Shown: piece after piece, positions 24,033-31,642 of the stretch
How the letters are laid out: each line of letters starts with the position of its first letter
Position numbering within the stretch: position 1 is the stretch's first letter
Source of the DNA: Elusimicrobiota bacterium
Lineage (GTDB): Bacteria; Elusimicrobiota; Elusimicrobia; UBA1565; UBA9628
NCBI GenBank assembly: GCA_016212795.1
Contig: JACRDT010000041.1
Span: 1 to 52,250 of the forward strand
Reading direction: 5' to 3'
DNA length: 52,250 bases
Translations under genes and position numbers: made by a program
Notes under the pieces: generated by a model
What the model saw: only the letters and a program-made list of their open reading frames with translations
What the model was told of the DNA's origin: nothing
Databases searched by the model: none

Positions 24033-24895
24033 CCCCCGGCCGGGCCGTGAGGAAGAGCCTCCACTCCGTGCCGCTCGAGTTCCGGGCGCTGGTCTCGGAC
24101 GTCGTCAAGCAGGTCAACGGCACCAACATGTTCACCGAGGCCGCCAGCCTCGCCTACACCTCCATCCTCTCCATCATCCCGGCCCTGGCGGTCAGCTTCG
24201 CCACCTTCAAGGCGTTCGGGGGCATGGACAAGGTCTACGCGTCGATCGAGCCCATCATCATCAAGAACCTGGCAGAGGGCTCGGACGACGCCATCGACGC
24301 CATCCACGGCTTCATCGCCAACGTCCACGCCGGGACGATCGGGCTGACCGGGTTCCTGGGGCTCGTGATCACCAGCATGTTCATGTTCTATTCCATCGAG
24401 ACCGCCATCAACAACATCTGGCGGGCCCCGATGCGCAGGGGAGACCTCTGGATCCTGCGCCGGATCGCCTACTACTGGTTCTTCATCACCATGGGCCCCC
24501 TGGCGCTGGCGGTCTCGGTCGGGGCCGCCAGCTCGATGAACATCCCGTTCCGGGAGGTCCTCCCGGGAGGGACGGGGTTCTTCCTGGCCACGGCCGTCTT
24601 CTTCTTCGTGGTGTTCAAGCTGGTGCCCAACAGGCACGTGCACTGGCAGGCGGCCCTCATCGCGAGCCTGCTCACCGGGCTGGGGTGGACCGTGGCGCGG
24701 GCGAGCTATACGGTCTACACGCGGCAGGTGCTCTCCTACCACAAGATCTACGGGGCCCTCGGCGCGGTCCCGATCCTGCTGTTCTGGATCTACATCATCT
24801 GGGTGATCGTGCTCACGGGGGCGGCCGTCTCGGCCGCGCTCCAGAAGAAGATCGACGAGGAGCTGGCGGCGCGCGGCGGCCGCCAGCGGGCATGA
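24029..24895 (+). CDS. YihY/BrkB-family inner-membrane protein
   Basis: 288 residues with six hydrophobic helices. Family signatures are visible: FTEAASLAYTSILSIIPALAV near the N-terminus, FMFYSIETAINNIWR, LVPNRHVHWQAALIASLLTGLGW, and YKIYGALGAVPILLFWIYIIWVIVLTGA (written YHKIYGALGAVP here). The family was once called RNase BN by mistake; its true role is unsettled and may involve transport or envelope maintenance. Start ATG 24029 is coupled to a short upstream ORF. The HEAT lipoprotein gene follows five bases after the stop. Confidence 0.88.
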   Translation: MTPGRAVRKSLHSVPLEFRALVSDVVKQVNGTNMFTEAASLAYTSILSIIPALAVSFATFKAFGGMDKVYASIEPIIIKNLAEGSDDAIDAIHGFIANVHAGTIGLTGFLGLVITSMFMFYSIETAINNIWRAPMRRGDLWILRRIAYYWFFITMGPLALAVSVGAASSMNIPFREVLPGGTGFFLATAVFFFVVFKLVPNRHVHWQAALIASLLTGLGWTVARASYTVYTRQVLSYHKIYGALGAVPILLFWIYIIWVIVLTGAAVSAALQKKIDEELAARGGRQRA

Positions 24896-24899
24896 GGTC

Positions 24900-26585
24900 A
24901 TGGCGAGGATGAGGAGACTCTCTTTCGGCTTGGCGGCGGCCCTCGGCGCGACGGCCGGCTGCGCCGACATCGCGACCATCCAGACGGGCGGGACGGTCTC
25001 GGCCCAGGGGCGACCGGAGGCCGATCCCCCGGCGGCGCCTGAGGAGCCGGCGGTCAAGACGGACCCGCTGATCAGCACCTCCCTGCTGGGCGTGCTCGAG
25101 GGCAAGGACCGGGTGCGCGTGGACTTCACCCAGTGCAGCCAGCCGGTCCCGCCGAAGATCTGCGAGATCCTCTCGGTCGGCTCGCCCATCGGCTACGCCC
25201 TCAGGAACAGGTATCTCAACGTCGGTGTCCCAATCGCGGATGGGCTCGCCAGGAACCCGGACCCGGTCTTCAGGGAGCAGCTCGTGACCCTGGCGCGCTG
25301 GGATTCGAACCCGGAGGTCCGCTCCGCGGCCCTGCTCGCCGTGGCGTCGTTCCGGGACCTCAAGCACCTGGACATCTTCCGCCAGGCCCTGGTGTACCTC
25401 AACGCCGCCGTCAGGTTCGGCGCCATCGAGGGGCTCATCGTGTGGGGGCACCCGGAGCAGGCGGCGCCCCTCCTGGCGGCGGCCTCGGAGCGGGACATGG
25501 AGCCCATCCTGAGGGCCTACTCGGCGGCCGGGTTGGCCAGGATGAAGGACCCCAGGGGGCTCGAGCTGTTGAGGAAGTCCCTCGACAACCCGAGCTGGCT
25601 GGTCAGGGCCATGGCCGGCCGCTACCTCGGGGAGTACGGCATGGCCGTGGACTACACGGAGCTGGTCTCGAGGATCGGCCGCGAGCAGAACAACGATTTC
25701 GTGGTGGCCGAGTACTGCATCGCGGCGCTCAATCTCTACGCCAGGAAGATGCCCAAGAAGAGTTCGGAGCCCGGCCGCCGGCCGTCCGCGCCGTCCGCGC
25801 CGGCAGGGCGCCCGGCCCGCCAGGCGTCCGCTGGCGGCCTGCCGGAGCTGGAGCCCCTGGTCATCAGGGCCGTGCGCGACCGGCTCCCCAAAGACGAGGT
25901 CATCGACCCGCAGATCAACGCCAACCTCCTCAGGCTCCTCAAGTCCCGCCAGGACGCCCGCGCCGCGACCCAGGAGGAGCTCGAGGCTTCCATCGGGAAC
26001 CTCACGAATCTCACGACCGCCACGGGCTACAAGCTCAAGACCCGGTACACCGAGCTGGGCTTTCTCCTGACCGAGGGCCTGGCCGGGGTCAAGGACCTGC
26101 AGCTCTCCTCCGAGCTGGAGAACACGGTCAAGTTCGGCAGGAACGTCCAGGTCCGGGCCGCGGCCATGGCGGCCCTGGCTTACACCAAGGACCTGCGCTA
26201 CATGGGGCTGTTCCAGACCGGCCTGCAGGACCAGAACGTCACGGTGCGCTTCGCCGCCGTGGAATCCCTGCTGGTCCTCGACGACCCCTCGGTCAAGTTC
26301 CTCCTGGTCAACGCCGCCCGCGACGACCTGTCTCCCGCGGTGCGCATCTACGCCGCCCAGGGGCTCTGGAGGATGGGGGACCCTTACGGCCGCGAGATCC
26401 TCCTGCGGCACTACCAGGACCAGGATTGGCTGGTGCGCGCGATGGCCTCGCGGTACATCGGGGAGCTGGGCGCCGGCGAGGACTATCGCAAGCTCATGGT
26501 GCAGCTCTCGATGGAGACGCACGCGGCGGTCAAGGTCGAGCTGGCTTCGGCGCTGCTGAATTTGCAGAAGTACCAGGACAGATAG
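24900..26585 (+). CDS. HEAT-repeat lipoprotein
   Basis: 561 residues with a lipoprotein signal (FGLAAALGATAGC, lipidation Cys at residue 21). The remainder is two HEAT arrays separated by a Pro/Ala-rich linker (about residues 280-320). Units such as NPEVRSAALLAVASFRDLKHLDIF, NPSWLVRAMAGRYLGEYG and NVTVRFAAVESLLVLDD show the helix-turn-helix pattern. The two halves echo each other, each starting with GYALRNRYLNVGV / GYKLKTRYTELGF and ending with a WLVRAMA.RY.GE segment, so the gene arose by internal duplication. It probably scaffolds proteins at the membrane. It lies between yihY and exbB-exbD-tonB and may assist the energised complex. Confidence 0.8.
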   Translation: MARMRRLSFGLAAALGATAGCADIATIQTGGTVSAQGRPEADPPAAPEEPAVKTDPLISTSLLGVLEGKDRVRVDFTQCSQPVPPKICEILSVGSPIGYALRNRYLNVGVPIADGLARNPDPVFREQLVTLARWDSNPEVRSAALLAVASFRDLKHLDIFRQALVYLNAAVRFGAIEGLIVWGHPEQAAPLLAAASERDMEPILRAYSAAGLARMKDPRGLELLRKSLDNPSWLVRAMAGRYLGEYGMAVDYTELVSRIGREQNNDFVVAEYCIAALNLYARKMPKKSSEPGRRPSAPSAPAGRPARQASAGGLPELEPLVIRAVRDRLPKDEVIDPQINANLLRLLKSRQDARAATQEELEASIGNLTNLTTATGYKLKTRYTELGFLLTEGLAGVKDLQLSSELENTVKFGRNVQVRAAAMAALAYTKDLRYMGLFQTGLQDQNVTVRFAAVESLLVLDDPSVKFLLVNAARDDLSPAVRIYAAQGLWRMGDPYGREILLRHYQDQDWLVRAMASRYIGELGAGEDYRKLMVQLSMETHAAVKVELASALLNLQKYQDR

Positions 26586-26597
26586 AAGGAGGACCTT

Positions 26598-26688
26598 ATG
26601 AAACGGCCCATGCCCCCACAGCTACTTTCCTCCCCGTACTCGATCCTCCTATGCGGGGGGAGGAAAGTGATATGGGGAGGCAAGTGAT
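26598..26688 (+). repeat. Dispersed palindromic element, copy C, with a 29-codon mini-ORF
   Basis: It starts ATGAAACGGC behind a clear AAGGAGG. The sequence encodes MKRPMPPQLLSSPYS... and ends in TGA at 26685-26687, one base before the exbB ATG at 26689. The hairpin part (CCTCCCCGTACTCGATCC...GCGGGGGGAGG) matches the second unit of copy A, and the terminal GGGGAGGCAAGTGAT serves as the exbB ribosome binding site. Confidence 0.75.
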
Positions 26689-27312
26689 ATGAACGACACC
26701 TTCCTTCAAGCCCTGGCCCTCTCCGGCGGGGATTGGGTCATCTGGGGGCTGTACCTCTGCTCGGTCATCGCCGTGGCGATCGTGATCGAGAAGGGAGTCG
26801 TCCTCGTCCGGGAGATGCGCGATTTTCAGGCGCTGCGGACCGCGCTGCTTCGCTCGCTCGGGGAGGGCATGGCCGCGCTGGAGAAGGTCGCGGGCCGGCA
26901 CCACGGCGCTGCGGCGCGCATCCTCAGGGCGGGTCTGACCCAGGCGGGCCGGGGCGCCGCCGGCGTCGAGGACCTCCTGGCCTCGGCGACCCTCGAGGAG
27001 AAGCTCCGGCTCGAGAAGCGCCTCCTGGTCCTGGGCACGCTGGGCAACAACTCCCCGTTCATCGGCCTCTTCGGCACGGTCCTGGGCGTCATCAAGGCCT
27101 TCCACGACCTCTCCCAGGCCTCGGCCGGGCCCGAGGTGGTGATGAAGGGCCTCTCGGAGGCCCTCATCGCGACCGCGGTCGGGCTGTTCGTCGCCATCCC
27201 CTGCGTCGTCGCGTTCAACTACTACCAGAAGAAGGTCCGCGACCTCATGGCCGGGACCGAGGCCCTGGCCAAGCTCATGCTGGCCCAGATCCGCGCCGGC
27301 GCCGCGCACTGA
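26689..27312 (+). CDS. exbB: ExbB/TolQ-like proton channel protein
   Basis: 207 residues with three transmembrane helices in the MotA/TolQ/ExbB arrangement: first helix WGLYLCSVIAVAIVIEKG, a cytoplasmic helical region, then LGTLGNNSPFIGLFGTVLGVIKAF and EALIATAVGLFVAIPCVVAFNYY with the conserved Thr/Pro residues of the channel. With ExbD it converts proton flow into work for TonB. Its start lies at the end of palindromic copy C. It is the first gene of exbB-exbD-tonB. Confidence 0.92.
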   Translation: MNDTFLQALALSGGDWVIWGLYLCSVIAVAIVIEKGVVLVREMRDFQALRTALLRSLGEGMAALEKVAGRHHGAAARILRAGLTQAGRGAAGVEDLLASATLEEKLRLEKRLLVLGTLGNNSPFIGLFGTVLGVIKAFHDLSQASAGPEVVMKGLSEALIATAVGLFVAIPCVVAFNYYQKKVRDLMAGTEALAKLMLAQIRAGAAH

Positions 27313-27316
27313 CATC

Positions 27317-27727
27317 ATGGCCCAGAGCGCTGGTTGGTCCAGCGAAGACCCCGCCATCACCGGGATCAACGTCACCCCCCTGGTGGACATCATCCTGGTG
27401 GTCCTCATCATCTTCATGGCCACGGCGCCCCTCATCCAGCGCAGGGCCATCAAGGTCGACGTCCCCAAGGCCGCCTACCACGAGCGCTCGGCCACCGAGG
27501 CGCTGCAGATCGTGATGAACGAGAAGCGGGAGATCTTCCTCGGCGGCAAGAGGCTCGCCGCCGCCCAACTCGCCCAGGAGCTTTCCAAGAGCGTGTCGCT
27601 CTCGCCCGGCGTGGCCGTGACCCTCTCGGCGGACAAGGCCTTGGCCTACGGCGAGATCGTGGGCCTGCTCGACCTCGTCAGGGGCGCGGGCGTCAAGAAG
27701 ATCGGGCTCGAGGTGAGGAATAAATGA
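27317..27727 (+). CDS. exbD: ExbD/TolR-like proton channel protein
   Basis: 136 residues: a short cytoplasmic N-terminus, one helix with the essential Asp (ITGINVTPLVDIILVVLIIFMATAPLI), and a periplasmic domain (AYGEIVGLLDLVRGAGVKKIGLEV) as in ExbD/TolR. It starts four bases after exbB. It provides the proton-accepting Asp of the channel complex. Confidence 0.93.
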   Translation: MAQSAGWSSEDPAITGINVTPLVDIILVVLIIFMATAPLIQRRAIKVDVPKAAYHERSATEALQIVMNEKREIFLGGKRLAAAQLAQELSKSVSLSPGVAVTLSADKALAYGEIVGLLDLVRGAGVKKIGLEVRNK

Positions 27728-27765
27728 TGGCGAGGAATCCGGGAAGATCTTCGTCGTCTTGAGAT

Positions 27766-28533
27766 ATGTTTGCGACGAATTCCTTGGCGGGTTTGATCGG
27801 GACCGAGGAGGGGGAGGCCCGGCTCTTCCGGGCCTGCATCGCGGTCTCGTTCGTCTTCCACGTCCTTTTCTTCAGCGCCCTGGGCAAGGGCAAGCCCATG
27901 TCCGTGCTCCTGCCCGACCCCATCGAGATCGACCTGACCAAGCCCTTCGGCGGGCCCGCCAATCTCGCCGCCCCCAAGAGGCTGGTGCCGTGGGCTCGGC
28001 CCGGCCCCAACATCCCCACGGAGTCGGTCGTGCCCGCGCCCGTCGAGGAGAAGCCCGCCCTGCCCAAGGACTGGACCCTTCCCGGGTCCGAGACCCGGAA
28101 GGTCGAGCCCCTGGCCCAGCCCGCGCCGACGCCGGGCGGCACGCCCGAGGGCGCCGGGACGGCAGCCACGCCCGGAGGGGCCGGGGTCGGCTCGGATACG
28201 GGCGTGCCCGGGGGGACCGGCGACGGCTCCGGGAGCTCCGATATCCTGAGCTTCCCGAAGCTGTTGAACCGCGACGAGATCTTCGGGATGCTCCAGCGCT
28301 ACTATCCGGAGGCCGAGCGCCGGGCGGGGCGCGAGGGGACCGTGAGGCTCGCGCTCCACATCGGGGCGGACGGCCGGGTCACCTCGGCCGAGGTGCTCGA
28401 GTCCGCCGGCGCCGCCTTCGACCGCGCGGCCGCGGAAGTCGCCAAGTTCATGCGCTTCCAGCCGGCCATGACGCGCAAGGGCCCCGTGGCGGTCAAGCTC
28501 CCGCAGCCCGTCCTCTTCCAGCTCGACGATTGA
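27766..28533 (+). CDS. tonB: TonB-family energy transducer
   Basis: 255 residues. A helix at about 22-42 (FRACIAVSFVFHVLFFSALG) is followed by a Pro/Gly-rich periplasmic spacer and a C-terminal TonB domain (REGTVRLALHIGADGRVTSAEVLESAG, FDRAAAEVAKFMRFQPA). The hydrophobic segment contains the His of the SxxxH-type signature (SFVFH). It spans the periplasm to drive TonB-dependent receptors, none of which is in this window. The gap of 38 bases after exbD contains no better start. The gene is followed by a large perfect inverted repeat. Confidence 0.88.
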   Translation: MFATNSLAGLIGTEEGEARLFRACIAVSFVFHVLFFSALGKGKPMSVLLPDPIEIDLTKPFGGPANLAAPKRLVPWARPGPNIPTESVVPAPVEEKPALPKDWTLPGSETRKVEPLAQPAPTPGGTPEGAGTAATPGGAGVGSDTGVPGGTGDGSGSSDILSFPKLLNRDEIFGMLQRYYPEAERRAGREGTVRLALHIGADGRVTSAEVLESAGAAFDRAAAEVAKFMRFQPAMTRKGPVAVKLPQPVLFQLDD

Positions 28534-28547
28534 CCGGCGGTAGAAGA

Positions 28548-28630
28548 CGGGGTCAGGTCTTTACTGTTGACTTTCCAACGCAGGAGCTTGCCATCATCCT
28601 GGGAAAGTCAACAGTAAAGACCTGACCCCG
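28548..28630. repeat. Perfect 29-bp inverted repeat, REP/RAYT-type motif
   Basis: Arms 28548-28576 and 28602-28630 are exact reverse complements around a 25-base spacer. The arm contains GGGGTCAGGTCTTTACTGTT, which resembles REP elements mobilised by IS200-like REP-associated transposases; no transposase is in the window. It lies between the converging tonB and RNase D genes and probably also acts as a transcription barrier. The last codons and stop of the RNase D gene lie within its right arm. Confidence 0.75.
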
Positions 28631-29762
28631 CCTGGCGGACGACGCGGAGGATGTCGCCGCCGTAGCGGCTGCGCTTGAGCATGCTGAGCGGCCCCAGGGG
28701 GTCGGCCCCGGCCACCGCCAGGCGCGATATCTCGCGCAGGTCGCCGGTCGGCACGACGTCGATCGGCTCGACCCCCAGCTGCTGGGCGCGGGATTTCCTC
28801 CAGAGGCGGAGCCGCTCGAAGAGCCGGCCCGCCTTCGGGTCGCGCCGCTTTGGCTTCTCGCGCGAGTCGGGGGGGATGGGCGGGGCCGAGCGCCCGCGGC
28901 GGACGGCGTCGAGGAGCGCGGCCCCGTAGTTCTCGAAGAGGTACGGCGTCATGCCGCGCAGCCCTCGGAGGGACTGCCGGTCGTGGGGGAGCGCGGCGGC
29001 GAGCTTCGGGAGGATCTCGTCCGGCAGGACCCTGAAGGGCGCGCGGTTGCGGGTCTGGGCCTCGCGCTCCCGGAAGAGGTAGAGCTCCTTGAGCACGGCG
29101 AGCTGGGTGCCGTTGAGCGTCAGGCCGCGGCCCAGGCGCCAGAAGCCCTCGGGGTCGAACGATTTCTCGGCGGGGACGGACCTCGCCAGCTTGACGAACG
29201 CCTCGGCCGCGTCGGCCTCGAGGCCCCGCTGCTGCAGGAGCTCCCGCTGGATGGCGGCCAGGTCGATGAGGTAGTGCGTGTCGAGCTGGGCGTAGCGGAG
29301 ATGGTCGTCCGTGAGGGGGCGCCGGCCCCAGTCGGCCCGTTGCAGCTTCTTGGACAGGGTGATGGCGAAGTGGCGCTCGATCGCGGCGGCCAGGCCCAAC
29401 TCCTTGATCCCGAGCAGGCGGGTGGCGATCATCGTGTCGAAGACCTTGGCGAAGGAGAACTTGTAGTCCCTCTTGAGGCAGACGATGTCGTATTCCCCGG
29501 CGTGGAAGATCTTCTCGATCGACGGGTCGGCGAACACCGGGCCGAGGGCCGAGAGGTCGCGGATGGCCAGCGGGTCGACGATATAGTCCTCGTCGGTGGT
29601 CGACATCTGGAGCAGGCAGACCCTCTCCTGGTAGACGTAGAAGCTGTTCGATTCGATGTCCACGGCCAGGTGGGCGTGGCGGCGGAGGTCCTCGCAGATC
29701 TCCTCCAGGTGTTCCCGGGCCGTCACGATGACTGGGTCGCGGACTTTTTTCTGGGCGGTCAT
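28608..29762 (-). CDS. rnd: Ribonuclease D-like 3'-5' exoribonuclease with HRDC domain
   Basis: 384 residues. DEDDy exonuclease motifs: Asp/Glu in LAVDIESNSFY, Asp in IFHAGEYDIVCLKRDY and Tyr...Asp in RYAQLDTHYLIDL. An HRDC module follows (RNRAPFRVLPDEILPKLAAALP, GMTPYLFENYGAALLDAVRRG). Expected role: trimming of tRNA and small RNA 3' ends. ATG 29762 lies two bases after the proC stop. The final residues (GSGLYC) and the stop codon are encoded by the perfect inverted repeat, so the natural C-terminus was probably replaced when the repeat arrived. Confidence 0.88.
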   Translation of the reverse strand: MTAQKKVRDPVIVTAREHLEEICEDLRRHAHLAVDIESNSFYVYQERVCLLQMSTTDEDYIVDPLAIRDLSALGPVFADPSIEKIFHAGEYDIVCLKRDYKFSFAKVFDTMIATRLLGIKELGLAAAIERHFAITLSKKLQRADWGRRPLTDDHLRYAQLDTHYLIDLAAIQRELLQQRGLEADAAEAFVKLARSVPAEKSFDPEGFWRLGRGLTLNGTQLAVLKELYLFREREAQTRNRAPFRVLPDEILPKLAAALPHDRQSLRGLRGMTPYLFENYGAALLDAVRRGRSAPPIPPDSREKPKRRDPKAGRLFERLRLWRKSRAQQLGVEPIDVVPTGDLREISRLAVAGADPLGPLSMLKRSRYGGDILRVVRQAGSGLYC

Positions 29763-29764
29763 GG

Positions 29765-30589
29765 TCAATCGGCGTACAGGCGGCTGAGCTCCTGGGAGCG
29801 CAGCGTCGCGGTCACGATCGCGTCGATGAGGACGCTGCGCAGGCCCTTGGACTCCAGCTCGTGGATGGCGTTGATGGCGGTCCCGCCCGGGGTGGTGACC
29901 TCGTCCTTGAGGATGGCGGGGTGCTTGCCCGACTCGATGACCAGCTTGGCCGCCCCGTAGACGGTCTGGGCGGCCAGCTTGGCGGCGATGGTCCGGGGGA
30001 TGCCCATCTTGACCCCGCCGTCGATCATGGCCTCGATGAGCATGAAGATGTAGACCGGGCCCGTGCCGGACAGGCCCGTCACGGCGTCCATGGCGGATTC
30101 GGGCAGCCGCACGACCTGGCCGACGGCGCCGAAGATGCTCTCGGCCCAGGCGAGGTGCTTCTCGGACGCCCCTTCCCCCGCCGCGATCGCCGTCGCGCCC
30201 GCGTCGACCTGGGCGGGGGTGTTGGGCATCGCGCGCACGACCGGCGTCGAGGTCCGCAGCATCCGCGAGATGGACCCCGTGGTGATGCCCGCCATGAGGC
30301 TGATGACGAGCTGGGAGGGGGTGACCTTGGGCGCGATCTCCGCCAGCACGACCTTGGCGACTTGCGGCTTGACGGCGAGGATGACGATGTCGGCGCCCGC
30401 GACCGCCTTCGTGTTGTCCGTGACGGCGCGGATGCGCCAGCGCCGCCGGAGCGACTCCAGGGCGTCCTCGGAGCGCCGGGAGGCGATGATCCTCCCTGGG
30501 GCGATGAGGCGTGCCCGCAGGATGCCGCTGATGAGGGCGGAGGCGATGTGCCCCGCCCCGACCACGGCGATCGTCTTCTTGCTCAGCAT
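29765..30589 (-). CDS. proC: Pyrroline-5-carboxylate reductase
   Basis: 274 residues; catalyses the last step of proline synthesis with NAD(P)H. Rossmann motif VVGAGHIASALISG, then ILAVKPQVAKVVLAEI, MPNTPAQVDAGATAI and the signature GLSGTGPVYIFMLIEAMIDGGVKMGIPR plus VTTPGGTAINAIHELE at the C-terminus. ATG 30589 was chosen because GGAGG lies six bases upstream. Upstream are a strong promoter and, between promoter and ribosome binding site, a hairpin with a T-run, so attenuation is likely. The RNase D gene follows after two bases. Confidence 0.93.
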   Translation of the reverse strand: MLSKKTIAVVGAGHIASALISGILRARLIAPGRIIASRRSEDALESLRRRWRIRAVTDNTKAVAGADIVILAVKPQVAKVVLAEIAPKVTPSQLVISLMAGITTGSISRMLRTSTPVVRAMPNTPAQVDAGATAIAAGEGASEKHLAWAESIFGAVGQVVRLPESAMDAVTGLSGTGPVYIFMLIEAMIDGGVKMGIPRTIAAKLAAQTVYGAAKLVIESGKHPAILKDEVTTPGGTAINAIHELESKGLRSVLIDAIVTATLRSQELSRLYAD

Positions 30590-30599
30590 GGAGTCCTCC

Positions 30600-30633
30600 A
30601 AAAAAATACAGGACCGCCTCGCTCGGCGGTCCT
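30600..30633 (-). terminator. Attenuator-like hairpin and T-run in the proC leader
   Basis: On the minus strand, AGGACCGCC pairs with GGCGGTCCT (30610-30618 with 30625-30633) around a 6-base loop, followed by GTATTTTTTT and immediately by the proC GGAGG. It has the form of an intrinsic terminator but lies within about 10 bases of the predicted transcript 5' end. Confidence 0.65.
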
Positions 30634-30645
30634 GGAGCGCTTGAA

Positions 30646-30674
30646 TTTATAGCAGGCAAAAGCCTCCGCGTCAA
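30646..30674 (-). promoter_or_regulatory. Sigma-70-type promoter for proC
   Basis: TTGACG (30669-30674 on the minus strand) and TATAAA (30646-30651) are separated by exactly 17 bases. Predicted start near 30639, just ahead of the leader hairpin. Confidence 0.75.
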
Positions 30675-30700
30675 GGGGTAAATTTTCTCCCCGACGGCGG

Positions 30701-31642
30701 ATGTATAATATCCCGGTGATCCTGGTGGTCAGCCTGAACACCGCGCTGGACAAGACCCTGGTCCTCGGGCGCCTGAGGCCGGGGACTCGGCACCGGCCGG
30801 AGCGCTCGCTGGACCTGGCCGGCGGCAAAGGCGTCAACGCCGCCCGCGTCCTGCGCCGGCTCGGCCTGCCCGCGCGGGTCCTCGGCTTCCTCGCCGGGGA
30901 TACGGGCCGCCACATCGCGGCCCTGCTGGCCCGGGAGGGCGTGCCCGCGGACTGGGTCGCGCTGCCCGGCGGGGAATCGCGGGTCTGCCTCACCGTCCAC
31001 CACGGCTCGGGGCCGCCGACCGAGATCAACGAGCCGGGGCCGGCCGTGACCCGGCTCGGGCTTCGGCGGCTGGAGGCGGTCTTCCTGCGAAGGCTCGCGT
31101 CCTGCCGGTTCGTCCTCCTCTGCGGGCGCGTCCCGCCGGGCGTCCCCGCGGGATGCTACGGCCGTCTCATCCGCCTGGCCCATGCCGCGAACGTCCCGTG
31201 CGCGCTGGACGCCAGCGAGCCCGCGCTCTCGCGGGGCCTGGCCGCGAGGCCCGACATCGTCAAGCCCAACGCGGTCGAGATGGCCGAGCTCGGGCTCGCC
31301 GTGCGCCCCGCCCGATGGGCGGCGTCGCTGGCCAGGCTCCGCGAGCTGGGCGGCCGCGAGGTCTTCGTCACGATGGGCCGCCGGGGGGCGCTCATGGCCG
31401 ACGACGCGGGCGCGCTGTTCGCCGCGGGGCCGCTGGCGCGCGGGTTCCCCCTCGGCGCGGGGGACGCCTTCCTGGCGGGAGCGGTCTACGGACGGCTCAA
31501 GGGCTGGGGGCGGGAGCGGCGGCTGGCGTTCGCGACCGCCCTGGCCTCGGCGAGCGTCAGGAGCCTGGGCGCGGGCGTGTTCCGCCGGGAGCACCTCAGG
31601 CGGGCCCTGGGCGCGGTCCGCGTGCGGCGGGTCAACTCTTGA
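30701..31642 (+). CDS. PfkB-family sugar kinase (1-phosphofructokinase/tagatose-6-phosphate kinase-like)
   Basis: 313 residues from ATG 30701. Motifs: LNTALDKTL for substrate binding, DLAGGKGVNAARVLRRLG, DIVKPNAVEMAELG and the catalytic FPLGAGDAFLAGAVYG with the general-base Asp. It phosphorylates a sugar phosphate with ATP; LacC/FruK is the nearest type by pattern. The first codons contain a perfect TATAAT (30704-30709), so a leaderless GTG start at 30716 is a real alternative, removing five residues. It ends in an 11-base overlap with the convergent glycosyltransferase gene. Confidence 0.85.
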   Translation: MYNIPVILVVSLNTALDKTLVLGRLRPGTRHRPERSLDLAGGKGVNAARVLRRLGLPARVLGFLAGDTGRHIAALLAREGVPADWVALPGGESRVCLTVHHGSGPPTEINEPGPAVTRLGLRRLEAVFLRRLASCRFVLLCGRVPPGVPAGCYGRLIRLAHAANVPCALDASEPALSRGLAARPDIVKPNAVEMAELGLAVRPARWAASLARLRELGGREVFVTMGRRGALMADDAGALFAAGPLARGFPLGAGDAFLAGAVYGRLKGWGRERRLAFATALASASVRSLGAGVFRREHLRRALGAVRVRRVNS

